Shown piece after piece: positions 6,076 to 13,589 of a stretch of 15,205 nt of DNA. The position numbers and the translations under genes were made by a program. The notes below the pieces were generated by a model. The model was not told where the DNA came from. It made no database searches and saw only the letters and a list, made by a program, of their open reading frames with translations. The stretch's first letter is position 1; each line of letters starts with the position of its first letter. The stretch lies in the NCBI GenBank assembly GCA_964405075.1, contig CAYOMP010000054.1, forward strand, positions 1-15,205, written 5' to 3'. Source of the DNA: CAYOMP01 sp964405075 (GTDB lineage Bacteria > Bacillota > Clostridia > Lachnospirales > Lachnospiraceae).

Positions 6076-7776
6076 GTGAGTGGAATAGTTATTTTATTAA
6101 TTGCATTAGTGGTATTCATTATTGCATATCTTACTTATGGGTCATGGTTGGCTAAGCAATGGGGAGTAGATCCTAGCCGTGTTACACCAGCTCATGAAAT
6201 GGAAGACGGTGTGGATTATATTCCAGCGAAGTCTCCAGTGTTACTTGGTCATCATTTTGCTTCAATAGCCGGAGCAGGTCCTATCAATGGTCCAATTCAG
6301 GCAGCAGTGTTTGGATGGGTTCCAGTATTATTGTGGATTATCATCGGTGGTGTTTTCTTTGGAGCAGTTCAGGATTTTTCTTCAATCTTTGTTTCTATTA
6401 GACACAAAGGTAAATCTTTAGGTGAAGTTATTGAAGAAAACATTGGACACAGATGCAAAATTTTATTTACTGTATTTGCTTGGTTAGTATTATTACTAGT
6501 AGTAGCAGCTTTTGCTGATATTGTTGCTGGTACTTTCCAGGGATACACAATTGCAGAAGATGGTTCTAAGATTTACAATGCTGCTAATGGTTCTGTTGCT
6601 ACAGCATCTATTCTTTTCATTCCATTAGCTATCGTATTTGGCTTTTTAGTACATAGAAGAAATGCACCTTTATTTGTATCTACAATTGCAGGTGTTGTAG
6701 TACTTGCAATTTGTATTGGAGTAGGTCTTGCATTTCCAATTTACTTACCAAAAACATTCTGGTTAGTATTTGTATTTGTATATATTTGTATTGCTTCTGT
6801 AACACCAGTTTGGATTTTGTTACAGCCAAGAGATTACCTTAACAGTTTCTTATTATATTTTATGATAATTGCTGCTATTATTGGTATTTTAGGAAGTAAT
6901 CCAACAGTTGAATTACAGGCATTTACAGGATGGAAATTAGCTAATGGACAGACTATTTTCCCATACCTTTTCATTACAGTTGCTTGTGGTGCTATTTCAG
7001 GTTTCCATAGTTTAATTGGTTCTGGTACAACATCTAAGCAGTTAGATAACGAAAAAGATGCTAAGATGATCGGTTACGGTGGTATGTTAATCGAATGTAT
7101 GCTTGCTGTTATTGCTTTGATTGCAGTAGGAGCTATTTGTGCAGATGGTAACTATTCATCAGTAGGAACTCCAGCAGTTGTATTTGCAACAGCTATTTCA
7201 GGATTCTTTGCTAATCTTGGATTAGGAGAAAGTGCTGTTAACGCAACATTTACAGTAATTTCATTATCTGTATCAGCGTTCTGTTTAACATCACTTGATA
7301 CAGGATGTCGTTTAGGACGTTTTATGTTCCAGGAATTATTTGCAGCTAAAGAAGGCGAAGAAGCTAATCAGGTACAGAAAGCTTGTAGCAATATGTATGT
7401 TGCAACAATTGTAACTGTAATCTTAGGTGCAGTTCTTTGTATCGGTGGATATGCTAAGATTTGGCCATTATTTGGTGCTTGTAACCAGTTAGTTGCAGTT
7501 CCATGTTTCCTTGGTGTTTCAGTATGGCTTGCTAAGAAGGGCAGAAATAACAAGATGTTATACTTCCCAATGATCTTCATGCTTGCAGCTACATTAACTT
7601 CATTAGTTCTTTCATTCAAGAAAAACATTACTGGACTTATGGCAGGAACAGCATCGTTTGCTGTAGAAGGTTTACAGTGCATCATCATTGTACCAATTTT
7701 CATCCTTGCTGTTATTTTAGTAGTTGAAGGTGGAAAGGTTCTTATTGAAGCTGAAAAAGCAAATAAGAAAAAATAA
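6076..7776 (+). CDS. cstA: CstA-family carbon starvation transporter
   Basis: The protein has 566 residues and is a polytopic inner-membrane protein. CstA-family members import peptides or pyruvate during carbon limitation. The first membrane segment is residues 1-22. The family signature PVLLGHHFASIAGAGPINGP follows at 54-73, then GGVFFGAVQDFSSIFVSIRHKG (91-112). A later conserved loop reads GFHSLIGSGTTSKQL, and SLDTGCRLGRFMFQE precedes the last segments. This is the shorter Gram-positive form; E. coli CstA is about 700 residues. The start is GTG 6076, six bases after the strong site AGGAGGGA (6062-6069). The gene uses more C-ending codons (TTC, ATC, AAC) than its neighbours, a sign of high expression. 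A terminator follows at 7838. Substrate (peptide versus pyruvate) cannot be decided from sequence. Confidence 0.94.
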   Translation: MSGIVILLIALVVFIIAYLTYGSWLAKQWGVDPSRVTPAHEMEDGVDYIPAKSPVLLGHHFASIAGAGPINGPIQAAVFGWVPVLLWIIIGGVFFGAVQDFSSIFVSIRHKGKSLGEVIEENIGHRCKILFTVFAWLVLLLVVAAFADIVAGTFQGYTIAEDGSKIYNAANGSVATASILFIPLAIVFGFLVHRRNAPLFVSTIAGVVVLAICIGVGLAFPIYLPKTFWLVFVFVYICIASVTPVWILLQPRDYLNSFLLYFMIIAAIIGILGSNPTVELQAFTGWKLANGQTIFPYLFITVACGAISGFHSLIGSGTTSKQLDNEKDAKMIGYGGMLIECMLAVIALIAVGAICADGNYSSVGTPAVVFATAISGFFANLGLGESAVNATFTVISLSVSAFCLTSLDTGCRLGRFMFQELFAAKEGEEANQVQKACSNMYVATIVTVILGAVLCIGGYAKIWPLFGACNQLVAVPCFLGVSVWLAKKGRNNKMLYFPMIFMLAATLTSLVLSFKKNITGLMAGTASFAVEGLQCIIIVPIFILAVILVVEGGKVLIEAEKANKKK

Positions 7777-7837
7777 TTGAAAAAGATAGCTTAATTTAAA
7801 GGATTTTAAGTTAAGAGGTTTGTGAAAAAACATATGA

Positions 7838-7871
7838 AGGGATATTAACTATGATGTTAATATCTCTTTTT
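7838..7871 (+). terminator. Rho-independent terminator after cstA
   Basis: AGGGATATTAAC (7838-7849) pairs with GTTAATATCTCT (7856-7867) over 12 bp including one G-U pair, with a 6-nt loop, and runs into TTTTT (7867-7871). It ends the cstA operon. Confidence 0.88.
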
Positions 7872-8033
7872 AGTTGCCAAGTATAAGAATACAATTTTCA
7901 AATCTGTTTCATTATTTGAACAGCATATTCGTGAATTTGATTATGATTGAATTAGAGTAATTGTATGAATATTAAAAAAAATGTGTCAAATTGTGAAAAA
8001 TACATATAACTAATTCCGTTTTATTAGAATATA

Positions 8034-8042
8034 TGATATAAT
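8034..8042 (+). promoter_or_regulatory. Extended -10 promoter of the cytidylate-kinase-like gene
   Basis: TGATATAAT (8034-8042) is a perfect extended -10 (TG, one base, TATAAT). The -35 position (TTCCGT, 8014-8019, 17-base spacer) is poor, as is common for extended -10 promoters. Start of transcription is expected near 8049, giving a 5' leader of about 55 nt. The rest of the 328-nt gap 7777-8104 holds the cstA terminator and otherwise AT-rich DNA in which I see nothing. Confidence 0.6.
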
Positions 8043-8054
8043 ACTTAAAAGAAA

Positions 8055-8088
8055 ATTGCGAATGGAGAGGTAATTGATTATTCGTAAT
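8055..8088 (+). promoter_or_regulatory. Leader hairpin in front of the cytidylate-kinase-like gene
   Basis: ATTGCGAAT (8055-8063) can pair with ATTCGTAAT (8080-8088) over 9 bp with one G-U pair, enclosing a 16-nt loop that contains GGAGAGG (8064-8070). The 3' arm includes the non-preferred ATG at 8087. The used ribosome binding site (8091-8099) begins three bases after the stem, so the fold could influence translation. This is modest evidence because the arms are short. Confidence 0.35.
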
Positions 8089-8104
8089 GAAAGGTGGGAT
8101 TGTT

Positions 8105-8743
8105 ATGACTAATAATACGATTATTACAATAGGAAGACAATATGGTAGTGCCGGTAGGGAAATAGGAAGATTGGTGGCTGAAGAGCTGGGTATTAAATGT
8201 TATGATAAAGAATTATTGAAACAGGCAGCAAAAGACAGCGGTTTGTGTGAAGAAATCTTTGAAAATCATGATGAGAGACCAACTAGTAGTTTTCTTTATT
8301 CTTTAGTAATGGATACATATTCATTGGGATATAATTCTACACCGTTTGTAGATATGCCATTGAACCATAAGGTGTTTTTAGCACAGTTTGATACTATTAA
8401 AAAAATAGCTGACAGAGAGTCTTGTATAATGGTTGGTAGATGTGCGGATTATGCTTTGGCAGATTATCCTAACTGCATTAAATTATTTATTTATGCAGAT
8501 ATGGATGCCAGAATTAAGAGAATAGCCAGAATATATAATCTTACAGATGCAAAAGCCAAGGAATTAATTAATAAGACTGATAAGAGTCGTGAAAGCTATT
8601 ATAACTACTATTCAAGTAAAAAGTGGGGTAAGGCTAGTAGTTATGATTTGTGCATCAACAGTTCAAAATTAGGTATACAAGGAACTAAACAGCTGATATT
8701 AGATTATGTTAAAAATCGAAAAGATGCAGATTGTACTTTATAA
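8105..8743 (+). CDS. Cytidylate-kinase-like family protein
   Basis: The protein has 212 residues when started at ATG 8105, which has AAGGTGGGA at 8091-8099 five bases upstream. An in-frame ATG at 8087 lies before that site and is less likely. A P-loop-type nucleotide-binding motif is at residues 9-21 (IGRQYGSAGREIG). Further family motifs are CIMVGRCADYALADYP (107-122) and DKSRESYYNYYSSKKWG (159-175), ending with YDLCINSSKLG (180-190). These belong to the cytidylate kinase-like family common in Clostridia and distinct from the housekeeping Cmk, which usually starts IAIDGPAGSGKS. The true substrate is not established; a nucleoside monophosphate kinase is plausible. The gene appears monocistronic, with its own promoter and terminator. 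Confidence 0.88.
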   Translation: MTNNTIITIGRQYGSAGREIGRLVAEELGIKCYDKELLKQAAKDSGLCEEIFENHDERPTSSFLYSLVMDTYSLGYNSTPFVDMPLNHKVFLAQFDTIKKIADRESCIMVGRCADYALADYPNCIKLFIYADMDARIKRIARIYNLTDAKAKELINKTDKSRESYYNYYSSKKWGKASSYDLCINSSKLGIQGTKQLILDYVKNRKDADCTL

Positions 8744-8875
8744 TTTAATATAGAAATCAGTTGATTTTCGTAATGAAATTAATATATGAATATTAAGTTG
8801 ATTTTATATAAGTTCAATCAGTTATGTCTGTATTTTGATTTAGATAAGCTCAAAAAAAGAAATATATTAAAAATT

Positions 8876-8915
8876 GCTCAAAATCTAGTGCAAACTTGAT
8901 TTTGAGCTTTTTTTT
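8876..8915 (+). terminator. Rho-independent terminator after the cytidylate-kinase-like gene
   Basis: GCTCAAAATC (8876-8885) is perfectly complementary to GATTTTGAGC (8898-8907), with a 12-nt loop, followed by eight T (8908-8915). A second copy of GCTCAAAA at 8848-8855 could pair with the same 3' arm. It lies about 130 nt after the stop codon; between them are only short AT-rich repeats. Confidence 0.92.
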
Positions 8916-8924
8916 GTATATAAT
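8896..8924 (+). promoter_or_regulatory. Promoter of the formate/nitrite transporter gene, overlapping the upstream terminator
   Basis: TTGATT (8896-8901) and a perfect TATAAT (8919-8924) are separated by 17 bases. The -35 lies in the loop and 3' arm of the terminator at 8876-8915. Transcription would start near 8931, giving a leader of about 85 nt before the GTG at 9016. Confidence 0.55.
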
Positions 8925-9015
8925 AAACAAGGTTGTCTATATGTGTATTTTTATGAATTATTATGTATAGAATTATTTGGAAATTTAATTATAAAAAGAA
9001 AGAGGAAGTGTTATT

Positions 9016-9789
9016 GTGTTTGTAAGTGATTTAAATTCAATGGCAAGTGCCGCCGTTAGCAAGTATGATGTTTGTAAAAATGATCCTAAGAAATATTTTA
9101 TGAGAGCAATTGTAGCTGGTTTTTGGATTGATGTAGCTATGATTTTATCAAATGTATGTGCAGCAGTATTTTATAGTACTAACCCTGCAGTGGGTAAATT
9201 ACTTGCGGCTTTTACATTTCCATTAGCTATTATTTTGATTGTTTTTATTGGTGGTGAATTATTTACTGGAAACAATATGACAATGGCAGTTGGTGTATAT
9301 CAGAAGAAATGTACATGGGCACAAGCCATTAGAGTATGGGTTATGAGCTATGTGGGTAATTTCGTTGGAGCATTCCTAATTGCATTTCTTTTCGTAATGA
9401 GTACAGCGTCTTTGGGAATTATTACTGAGTATGTTAATAGCTTTATTATGGGAAAATTGGAATTATCTCCACTTGAATTAGTTCTTAGGGGAACACTTTG
9501 TAATTTTATGGTGTGTCTTGCTGTATTGGTAGGCACTAGAATGAAAACAGAATCAGGCAAGCTTATTGTGATGATTATGTCTATTGCAGCATTTGTAATT
9601 ACAGGTTTTGAGCATAGTATTGCTAATATGGGTGTGTTCTCTATGGCAGCATTTGTAGTTGAAGGTGGACTACCAGTTGCATTAGTTGCTAAGAGTATGG
9701 TATTTGTAACAATTGGTAATATTATTGGTGGTGCATTTTTAATGGCTTGGCCATTAAAGGTTATGGCTATTGATGATACAGCTAATTAA
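9016..9789 (+). CDS. Formate/nitrite transporter family channel (FocA/NirC type)
   Basis: The protein has 257 residues, a normal length for the FNT family of pentameric anion channels for formate, nitrite or hydrosulfide. Six hydrophobic segments are visible. The first signature is IGGELFTGNNMTM (78-90). The second region is LRGTLCNFMVCLAVLVGTR (157-175). The conserved central histidine is H200 in TGFEHSIANM (196-205). The last segment has GNIIGGAF (234-241). The start is GTG 9016, with GAGGA at 9002-9006 upstream. The gene stands alone between two terminators. No pyruvate formate-lyase or nitrite reductase gene is nearby, so substrate is open; formate is the usual guess for a fermentative anaerobe. 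Confidence 0.94.
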   Translation: MFVSDLNSMASAAVSKYDVCKNDPKKYFMRAIVAGFWIDVAMILSNVCAAVFYSTNPAVGKLLAAFTFPLAIILIVFIGGELFTGNNMTMAVGVYQKKCTWAQAIRVWVMSYVGNFVGAFLIAFLFVMSTASLGIITEYVNSFIMGKLELSPLELVLRGTLCNFMVCLAVLVGTRMKTESGKLIVMIMSIAAFVITGFEHSIANMGVFSMAAFVVEGGLPVALVAKSMVFVTIGNIIGGAFLMAWPLKVMAIDDTAN

Positions 9790-9831
9790 TTAGAAAACAG
9801 GAATAAAGTACTGAATAAATTACTTAAAACA

Positions 9832-9870
9832 AAGAAGAAGGTGTCAAATAAAAAAAGACATCTTCTTTTT
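9832..9870 (+). terminator. Rho-independent terminator after the formate/nitrite transporter gene
   Basis: AAGAAGAAGGTGTC (9832-9845) pairs with GACATCTTCTTTTT (9857-9870) over about 14 bp, with G-U pairs, and an A-rich 11-nt loop. The 3' arm itself ends in the T-run. Confidence 0.88.
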
Positions 9871-9905
9871 GTGTAAGTTTAATAATAGAAGTAACTTAAT
9901 TGATG

Positions 9906-9914
9906 TGATACAAT
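9906..9914 (+). promoter_or_regulatory. Candidate extended -10 promoter of the GGDEF/EAL gene
   Basis: TGATACAAT (9906-9914) matches the extended -10 pattern with one mismatch (TACAAT). No convincing -35 is seen. It lies between the upstream terminator and the ATG at 9955 and resembles the TGATATAAT promoter at 8034. Confidence 0.4.
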
Positions 9915-9954
9915 GTAAAGTATAGTTTTATGCGGAAATATGGGGTGTGAAGAA

Positions 9955-11697
9955 ATGAATTTGAAAGTACATGGTGATTATTCATCAGATGAGACTCTTG
10001 AATTTAAATTGAATCTTGTTAAGAGTCAGAATGATAGTATCAAGAGAAATGAGCATATCTATAGAATGGCTTTAGATATGTCAGATGATGTTTTTTTGTA
10101 TGAAGATTGTATAGATAACAAAATAACCGTTTCAGATAGGTTTTACAGTTTTTTTAATATTACTAATGGAGCAGAAATAACTAAAAAAACAGTATTGGAT
10201 TGTGTTTCAGACAATGACAAGTATAAGATATATCAGATTTTTAATAGTGAAAGTTGTCAAGAAGAACAGGCTAAGGTTACATTAAATGATGATAAGACAT
10301 ATTTAAAAATTGTAAAAAGAGTAAATGTTTCTGAAGCTGGTGAACCAATAGAAAAAATTTATTATTTCAAGAATATTACGAGTGTGGCTAAAAAGAATGA
10401 AGAATTGAAATATATGGCTTATTATGATTCTTTGACTGGTTTATATAATAGAAATTATTTTGTTCAAGTTATTTCTAAACTAGTAGAAAGAGCTAAGGAA
10501 GAAAATAATACAGTAGCAGTGATGTATCTTGATATAGATGATTTTAAACACGTAAACGATACATTGGGATTTGTTTCCGGTGATGAAGTAGTACAAATGT
10601 TAGGACAGGAAATTCGCAGTTATTTGACGGAAGATATGTATGGTGCCAGAGTGGGGAATGATGTATTTGGCATAGCAATTTATAATCCGGTTGGAATTAG
10701 AAGCTATGAAAATATGATGTCCAGAATCAAAGAAAGATTGAAAAAACCATTTGTACTTATTAGTAAGGCTGAGATTATGCTGACTGTAAGTGTTGGGGTG
10801 GTAGACTATCCGGAATGTGGTGATAATGCCTTGGATTTATTAAAAAATGCTGAAATTGCAATGGCAAATGTAAAGGGCAAAGGCAAGAACGGTGTAGGAT
10901 ATTTTAATGTAGAAATGTATAATTCTTTCTTAAAAGAGATTAATCTGGAAAAGAAATTGAATAAGGCAATAGAAGAAGAGAGTTTTGTATTAAAGTTTCA
11001 GCCTCAGTATGATGTGGAGAGTAATAGGTTGAGAGGCGTTGAAGCTTTAGTTAGATGGGTTGATAAAGACGGAAATGCTATTAGCCCAGAGAGCTTTATA
11101 CCTTTGGCTGAGCGAAATGGCAAGATAATTGCTATAGGCGATTGGGTTATGGAGAATGCTATTGATACATTAGCAAGATGGCAACAGGAATATGGATATG
11201 ATGGAATAATGTCAATTAATATTTCTACAATTCAAATTAAAAAAGATGATTTTGTTAGAAAACTTAAGAATACTATAGATAAGTATAATGTTAGACCGGA
11301 AGAAGTTGAAATCGAGATTACAGAAACGGTTTTGATTGATGACTTGGAGAGCATTATTGATAAGATAAATAAGATTAGAGCTTATGGTATCAGAGTTTCA
11401 TTAGATGATTTTGGAGTGGGGTATTCATCATTGGCTTATTTAAAGGATTTGCCAATTGATACATTAAAGATTGATAAATCATTTATTGACGATGTTATGG
11501 TGGACAAGTCTACAGATATTATTACACAGGCTATAATTGCTATGGTTAAGAATCTTGGGATGGAAACTGTTGCAGAGGGTGTTGAGAATAAAGAGCAATA
11601 CGAATATCTTAAGAAGATGAAATGCGACAATATTCAGGGATTTTTATTGGGAAAACCTATGACAAGTGAAGAAATTGAAAAAATGTTGTCGAGATAA
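9955..11697 (+). CDS. GGDEF/EAL protein: predicted c-di-GMP phosphodiesterase with degenerate GGDEF
   Basis: The protein has 580 residues when started at ATG 9955, seven bases after GGGGTG (9942-9947); an in-frame ATG at 9940 lacks a ribosome binding site. Residues about 33-145 look like a PAS-type sensor, with no membrane segment. The GGDEF domain (about 155-318) keeps LTGLYNRNYF and DIDDFKHVND, but the signature loop reads GNDVF (234-238) and no RxxD inhibitory site precedes it, so cyclase activity is unlikely. The EAL domain (about 328-578) keeps EALVRW (363), N422, E454, the DDFG pair D484/D485, K505, E541 in EGVE, and Q561 in QGFLLGKP. These are the metal and catalytic residues of active EAL phosphodiesterases. 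It should hydrolyse c-di-GMP to pGpG, with the degenerate GGDEF perhaps acting as a GTP-sensing regulator. It is monocistronic. Confidence 0.93.
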   Translation: MNLKVHGDYSSDETLEFKLNLVKSQNDSIKRNEHIYRMALDMSDDVFLYEDCIDNKITVSDRFYSFFNITNGAEITKKTVLDCVSDNDKYKIYQIFNSESCQEEQAKVTLNDDKTYLKIVKRVNVSEAGEPIEKIYYFKNITSVAKKNEELKYMAYYDSLTGLYNRNYFVQVISKLVERAKEENNTVAVMYLDIDDFKHVNDTLGFVSGDEVVQMLGQEIRSYLTEDMYGARVGNDVFGIAIYNPVGIRSYENMMSRIKERLKKPFVLISKAEIMLTVSVGVVDYPECGDNALDLLKNAEIAMANVKGKGKNGVGYFNVEMYNSFLKEINLEKKLNKAIEEESFVLKFQPQYDVESNRLRGVEALVRWVDKDGNAISPESFIPLAERNGKIIAIGDWVMENAIDTLARWQQEYGYDGIMSINISTIQIKKDDFVRKLKNTIDKYNVRPEEVEIEITETVLIDDLESIIDKINKIRAYGIRVSLDDFGVGYSSLAYLKDLPIDTLKIDKSFIDDVMVDKSTDIITQAIIAMVKNLGMETVAEGVENKEQYEYLKKMKCDNIQGFLLGKPMTSEEIEKMLSR

Positions 11698-11730
11698 AGG
11701 AAGACAGTTTTTTAATAGTGTGATATAGTA

Positions 11731-11760
11731 AATGGGAGGATTTTATATCTTCCCATTTTT
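11731..11760 (+). terminator. Rho-independent terminator after the GGDEF/EAL gene
   Basis: AATGGGAGGAT (11731-11741) pairs with ATCTTCCCATT (11747-11757), 11 bp with one G-U pair and a 5-nt loop, and continues into TTTTT ending at 11760. Confidence 0.9.
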
Positions 11761-11895
11761 GTGCGCTTTTGTACGAATAACAATGATAGGTATGTATTTG
11801 TATAAACATTGAAAAGAACACAGAAAAATAAATTGAATTTGCAGAGTGAGTTTAGTTGTTTGTTAGCAAATAATAAAAAAGAAAGAGGTAAAACA

Positions 11896-13092
11896 ATGGC
11901 AGTTGTTAGATTAATTAAAGGCGAAGGCAGAACACTTAAATCAGGTGGAATGTGGGTATATGATAATGAGATAGATACAATAGAAGGAGAATTTGAAAAT
12001 GGTGATATAGTCGAAGTTGAGGACTTCGATGGATATTTTATGGGTAGAGGTTTTATAAATACAAAGTCAAAAATTACCATACGTATTATGACTAGAAAAA
12101 AAGAACAGGAAATTGATAGGGATTTTCTTAAGATGAGAGTTCAGGATGCTTGGAATTATAGAAAAGCAACTATTGACACTTCTAGTTGTAGGGTGATTTT
12201 TGGTGAGGCAGATTTTCTTCCAGGTTTGGTTGTAGATAAATTCTCTGATGTGTTAGTAGTTCAGTCATTGGCTCTTGGTATTGATAAGATGAAAGAAACT
12301 ATTGTTGAATTGTTAAAAGAGGTATTACTAGCTGATGGAATAAAGATTAGAGGCGTTTATGAACGTAGCGATGCTAAGGTACGTACCAATGAAGGTATGG
12401 AGCGAATTAAGGGGTTCATTGGTGAAGAGTTTGATACTAAGGTAGAAATAGTTGAAAATGGCGTTAAATATATTGTTGATGTTCAGGATGGACAAAAGAC
12501 AGGATTTTTCTTAGACCAGAAGAATAATAGAAAAGCCATTCATTCTATTTGTAAGGGAGCCAGAGTGTTAGATTGTTTCACGCATACAGGTTCTTTTGCG
12601 TTGAATGCTGGTATAGCAGGGGCTAGGGAGGTACTTGGTGTAGATGCATCCGAATTAGGTTGTAAACAGGCAGAAGAAAATGCCAGATTAAATGGTTTGG
12701 AAGATGTGGTTAAATTTAAATGTGCAGATGTATTTGAATTATTGCCTGAATTAGAAAAGGCAGGAGAAAAATTTGATGTGGTTATTCTTGACCCTCCGGC
12801 ATTTACTAAATCAAGAAATTCAATAAAGAATGCAACTAAAGGTTATAAAGAAATTAATTTGCGTGGAATGAAGCTTGTAAAGGATGGTGGATATTTGGCA
12901 ACATGTTCATGCTCTCATTTTATGAATCCGGAATTGTTTGCTGATACAATTAAACAGGCGGCAAGAAACGTACACAAAAGATTGCGCCAGGTGGAATATA
13001 GAACACAGGCGGCTGACCATCCTATTCTTTGGGCGGCAGATGAATCATTGTATTTAAAGTTCTATATCTTCCAGGTGGTGGATGAAAAGTAG
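11896..13092 (+). CDS. rlmI: RlmI-family 23S rRNA (cytosine-C5) methyltransferase
   Basis: The protein has 398 residues, the typical length. RlmI methylates C1962 of 23S rRNA using S-adenosylmethionine. An N-terminal PUA domain spans about residues 1-80 (GEGRTLKSGGMWVYDNEI). A middle region follows (EADFLPGLVVDKFSDVLVVQ, 104-123), and then the Rossmann methyltransferase domain from about 185. Motifs are DGQKTGFFLDQKNNR (198-212), motif I LDCFTHTGSFALNA (225-238) with GVDAS (248-252), motif IV ILDPPAFTKSR (297-307), and the motif VI cysteines TCSCSHF (336-342). I start at ATG 11896, after GAAAGAGG (11881-11888); the open frame extends back to 11809 but has no start with a ribosome binding site. 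No rho-independent terminator is visible before 13190, unlike most genes here. Confidence 0.93.
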   Translation: MAVVRLIKGEGRTLKSGGMWVYDNEIDTIEGEFENGDIVEVEDFDGYFMGRGFINTKSKITIRIMTRKKEQEIDRDFLKMRVQDAWNYRKATIDTSSCRVIFGEADFLPGLVVDKFSDVLVVQSLALGIDKMKETIVELLKEVLLADGIKIRGVYERSDAKVRTNEGMERIKGFIGEEFDTKVEIVENGVKYIVDVQDGQKTGFFLDQKNNRKAIHSICKGARVLDCFTHTGSFALNAGIAGAREVLGVDASELGCKQAEENARLNGLEDVVKFKCADVFELLPELEKAGEKFDVVILDPPAFTKSRNSIKNATKGYKEINLRGMKLVKDGGYLATCSCSHFMNPELFADTIKQAARNVHKRLRQVEYRTQAADHPILWAADESLYLKFYIFQVVDEK

Positions 13093-13189
13093 GCGGACGA
13101 AATGGTGAAAATGCTTGATTTACAAGGGCTTAAAGGAATTTGGTGATTATTTTGAAAACTTTGTAAAGTATCGCAAAATATCGTATCAC

Positions 13190-13258
13190 AGTGGTACAAA
13201 GTGGTAAGAAAAGTGGTAAGGCTGAGTGGTAAGCACCTGAAATGTAACGAGTGGTAAG
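13190..13258. repeat. Array of five AGTGGTA(AG) direct repeats in the rlmI-antitoxin gap
   Basis: AGTGGTAAG occurs exactly at 13200, 13212, 13225 and 13250, and the variant AGTGGTACA at 13190. Start-to-start distances are 10, 12, 13 and 25 bases, close to one or two helical turns. All copies have the same orientation. The array occupies the middle of the 308-nt gene-free stretch 13093-13400; the part before it shows neither gene nor terminator. Helically spaced direct copies suggest a multimeric protein-binding site. Confidence 0.85.
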
Positions 13259-13340
13259 TATGAAATGATAATGACATTGGAGAAGATGATGTGTTCGCTC
13301 TTTATAATGCTAAAAATTGTAGTATAGATGTAGTATTTTG

Positions 13341-13349
13341 TGGTATACT
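13341..13349 (+). promoter_or_regulatory. Extended -10 promoter of the antitoxin-Fic operon
   Basis: TGGTATACT (13341-13349) fits the extended -10 pattern with one mismatch in the hexamer (TATACT). TTGTAG at 13318-13323 is a candidate -35 but the 20-base spacing is too long. Transcription would start near 13356 and give a leader of about 45 nt. Confidence 0.45.
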
Positions 13350-13364
13350 ATAAAAGAGTAAATA

Positions 13365-13392
13365 CCTTTCTGTGAAAGAGAAAGGAGAAAGG
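13365..13392 (+). promoter_or_regulatory. Possible Shine-Dalgarno-sequestering leader of the antitoxin gene
   Basis: CCTTTC (13365-13370) is complementary to two GAAAGG copies, at 13380-13385 and 13387-13392. The second is the likely Shine-Dalgarno of the antitoxin, eight bases before ATG 13401. The mRNA could therefore alternate between pairing CCTTTC with the first copy (site free) or with the second (site blocked). Confidence 0.35.
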
Positions 13393-13400
13393 ATACGTGT

Positions 13401-13589
13401 ATGACAATTGATAGAAGAGTAAGTAGTATTGAATCTAGCTTCAAAATGGAAAGTATGCCATTTGATGCAGAATGCCGTCAAAGAGTAAGAGATGTCTTAG
13501 TTAAGAAGGTTTCCGCAGCAGATGCAATTACAGAATTAAATAAGAAATACAGAGTATCCAAGAAGCAGGTTGAAAGATCAAGAGTATGA
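13401..13589 (+). CDS. VbhA-type antitoxin of the Fic toxin
   Basis: The protein has 62 residues. In class I Fic toxin-antitoxin pairs such as VbhA/VbhT, a small upstream protein presents an inhibitory helix with the motif [S/T]xxxE[G/N] whose glutamate blocks productive ATP binding by Fic. Here residues 13-18 read SFKMES, giving S13 and E17 in the right spacing but serine in place of Gly/Asn. The rest (CRQRVRDVLVKKVSAADAITELNKKY) fits the helical tail of VbhA-family antitoxins. The start has GAAAGG (13387-13392) eight bases upstream. The reading frame overlaps the Fic start by 20 nt, a common arrangement for tightly coupled pairs. The assignment relies on position next to Fic, size and the motif. 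Confidence 0.85.
   Translation: MTIDRRVSSIESSFKMESMPFDAECRQRVRDVLVKKVSAADAITELNKKYRVSKKQVERSRV

Noticed and set aside
8056..8063. TTGCGAAT shared between the leaders at 5414 and 8056
   Set aside because: A single 8-base match in different structural settings is within chance for 15 kb.
11769..11796. Possible promoter TTGTAC-16-TATGTA before rlmI
   Set aside because: Both hexamers are weak and the surroundings are AT-rich; not strong enough to list.
13062..13277. - strand open frame of 71 codons across the end of rlmI and the AGTGGTAAG array
   Set aside because: Its sequence is generated by the repeats and by rlmI antisense, and it shows no recognisable protein character.
13264..13352. 29-codon open stretch encoding an acidic, protein-like peptide just before the antitoxin promoter
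   Set aside because: It has no start codon and is too short to distinguish from chance; it could be a gene-end remnant but nothing supports that.
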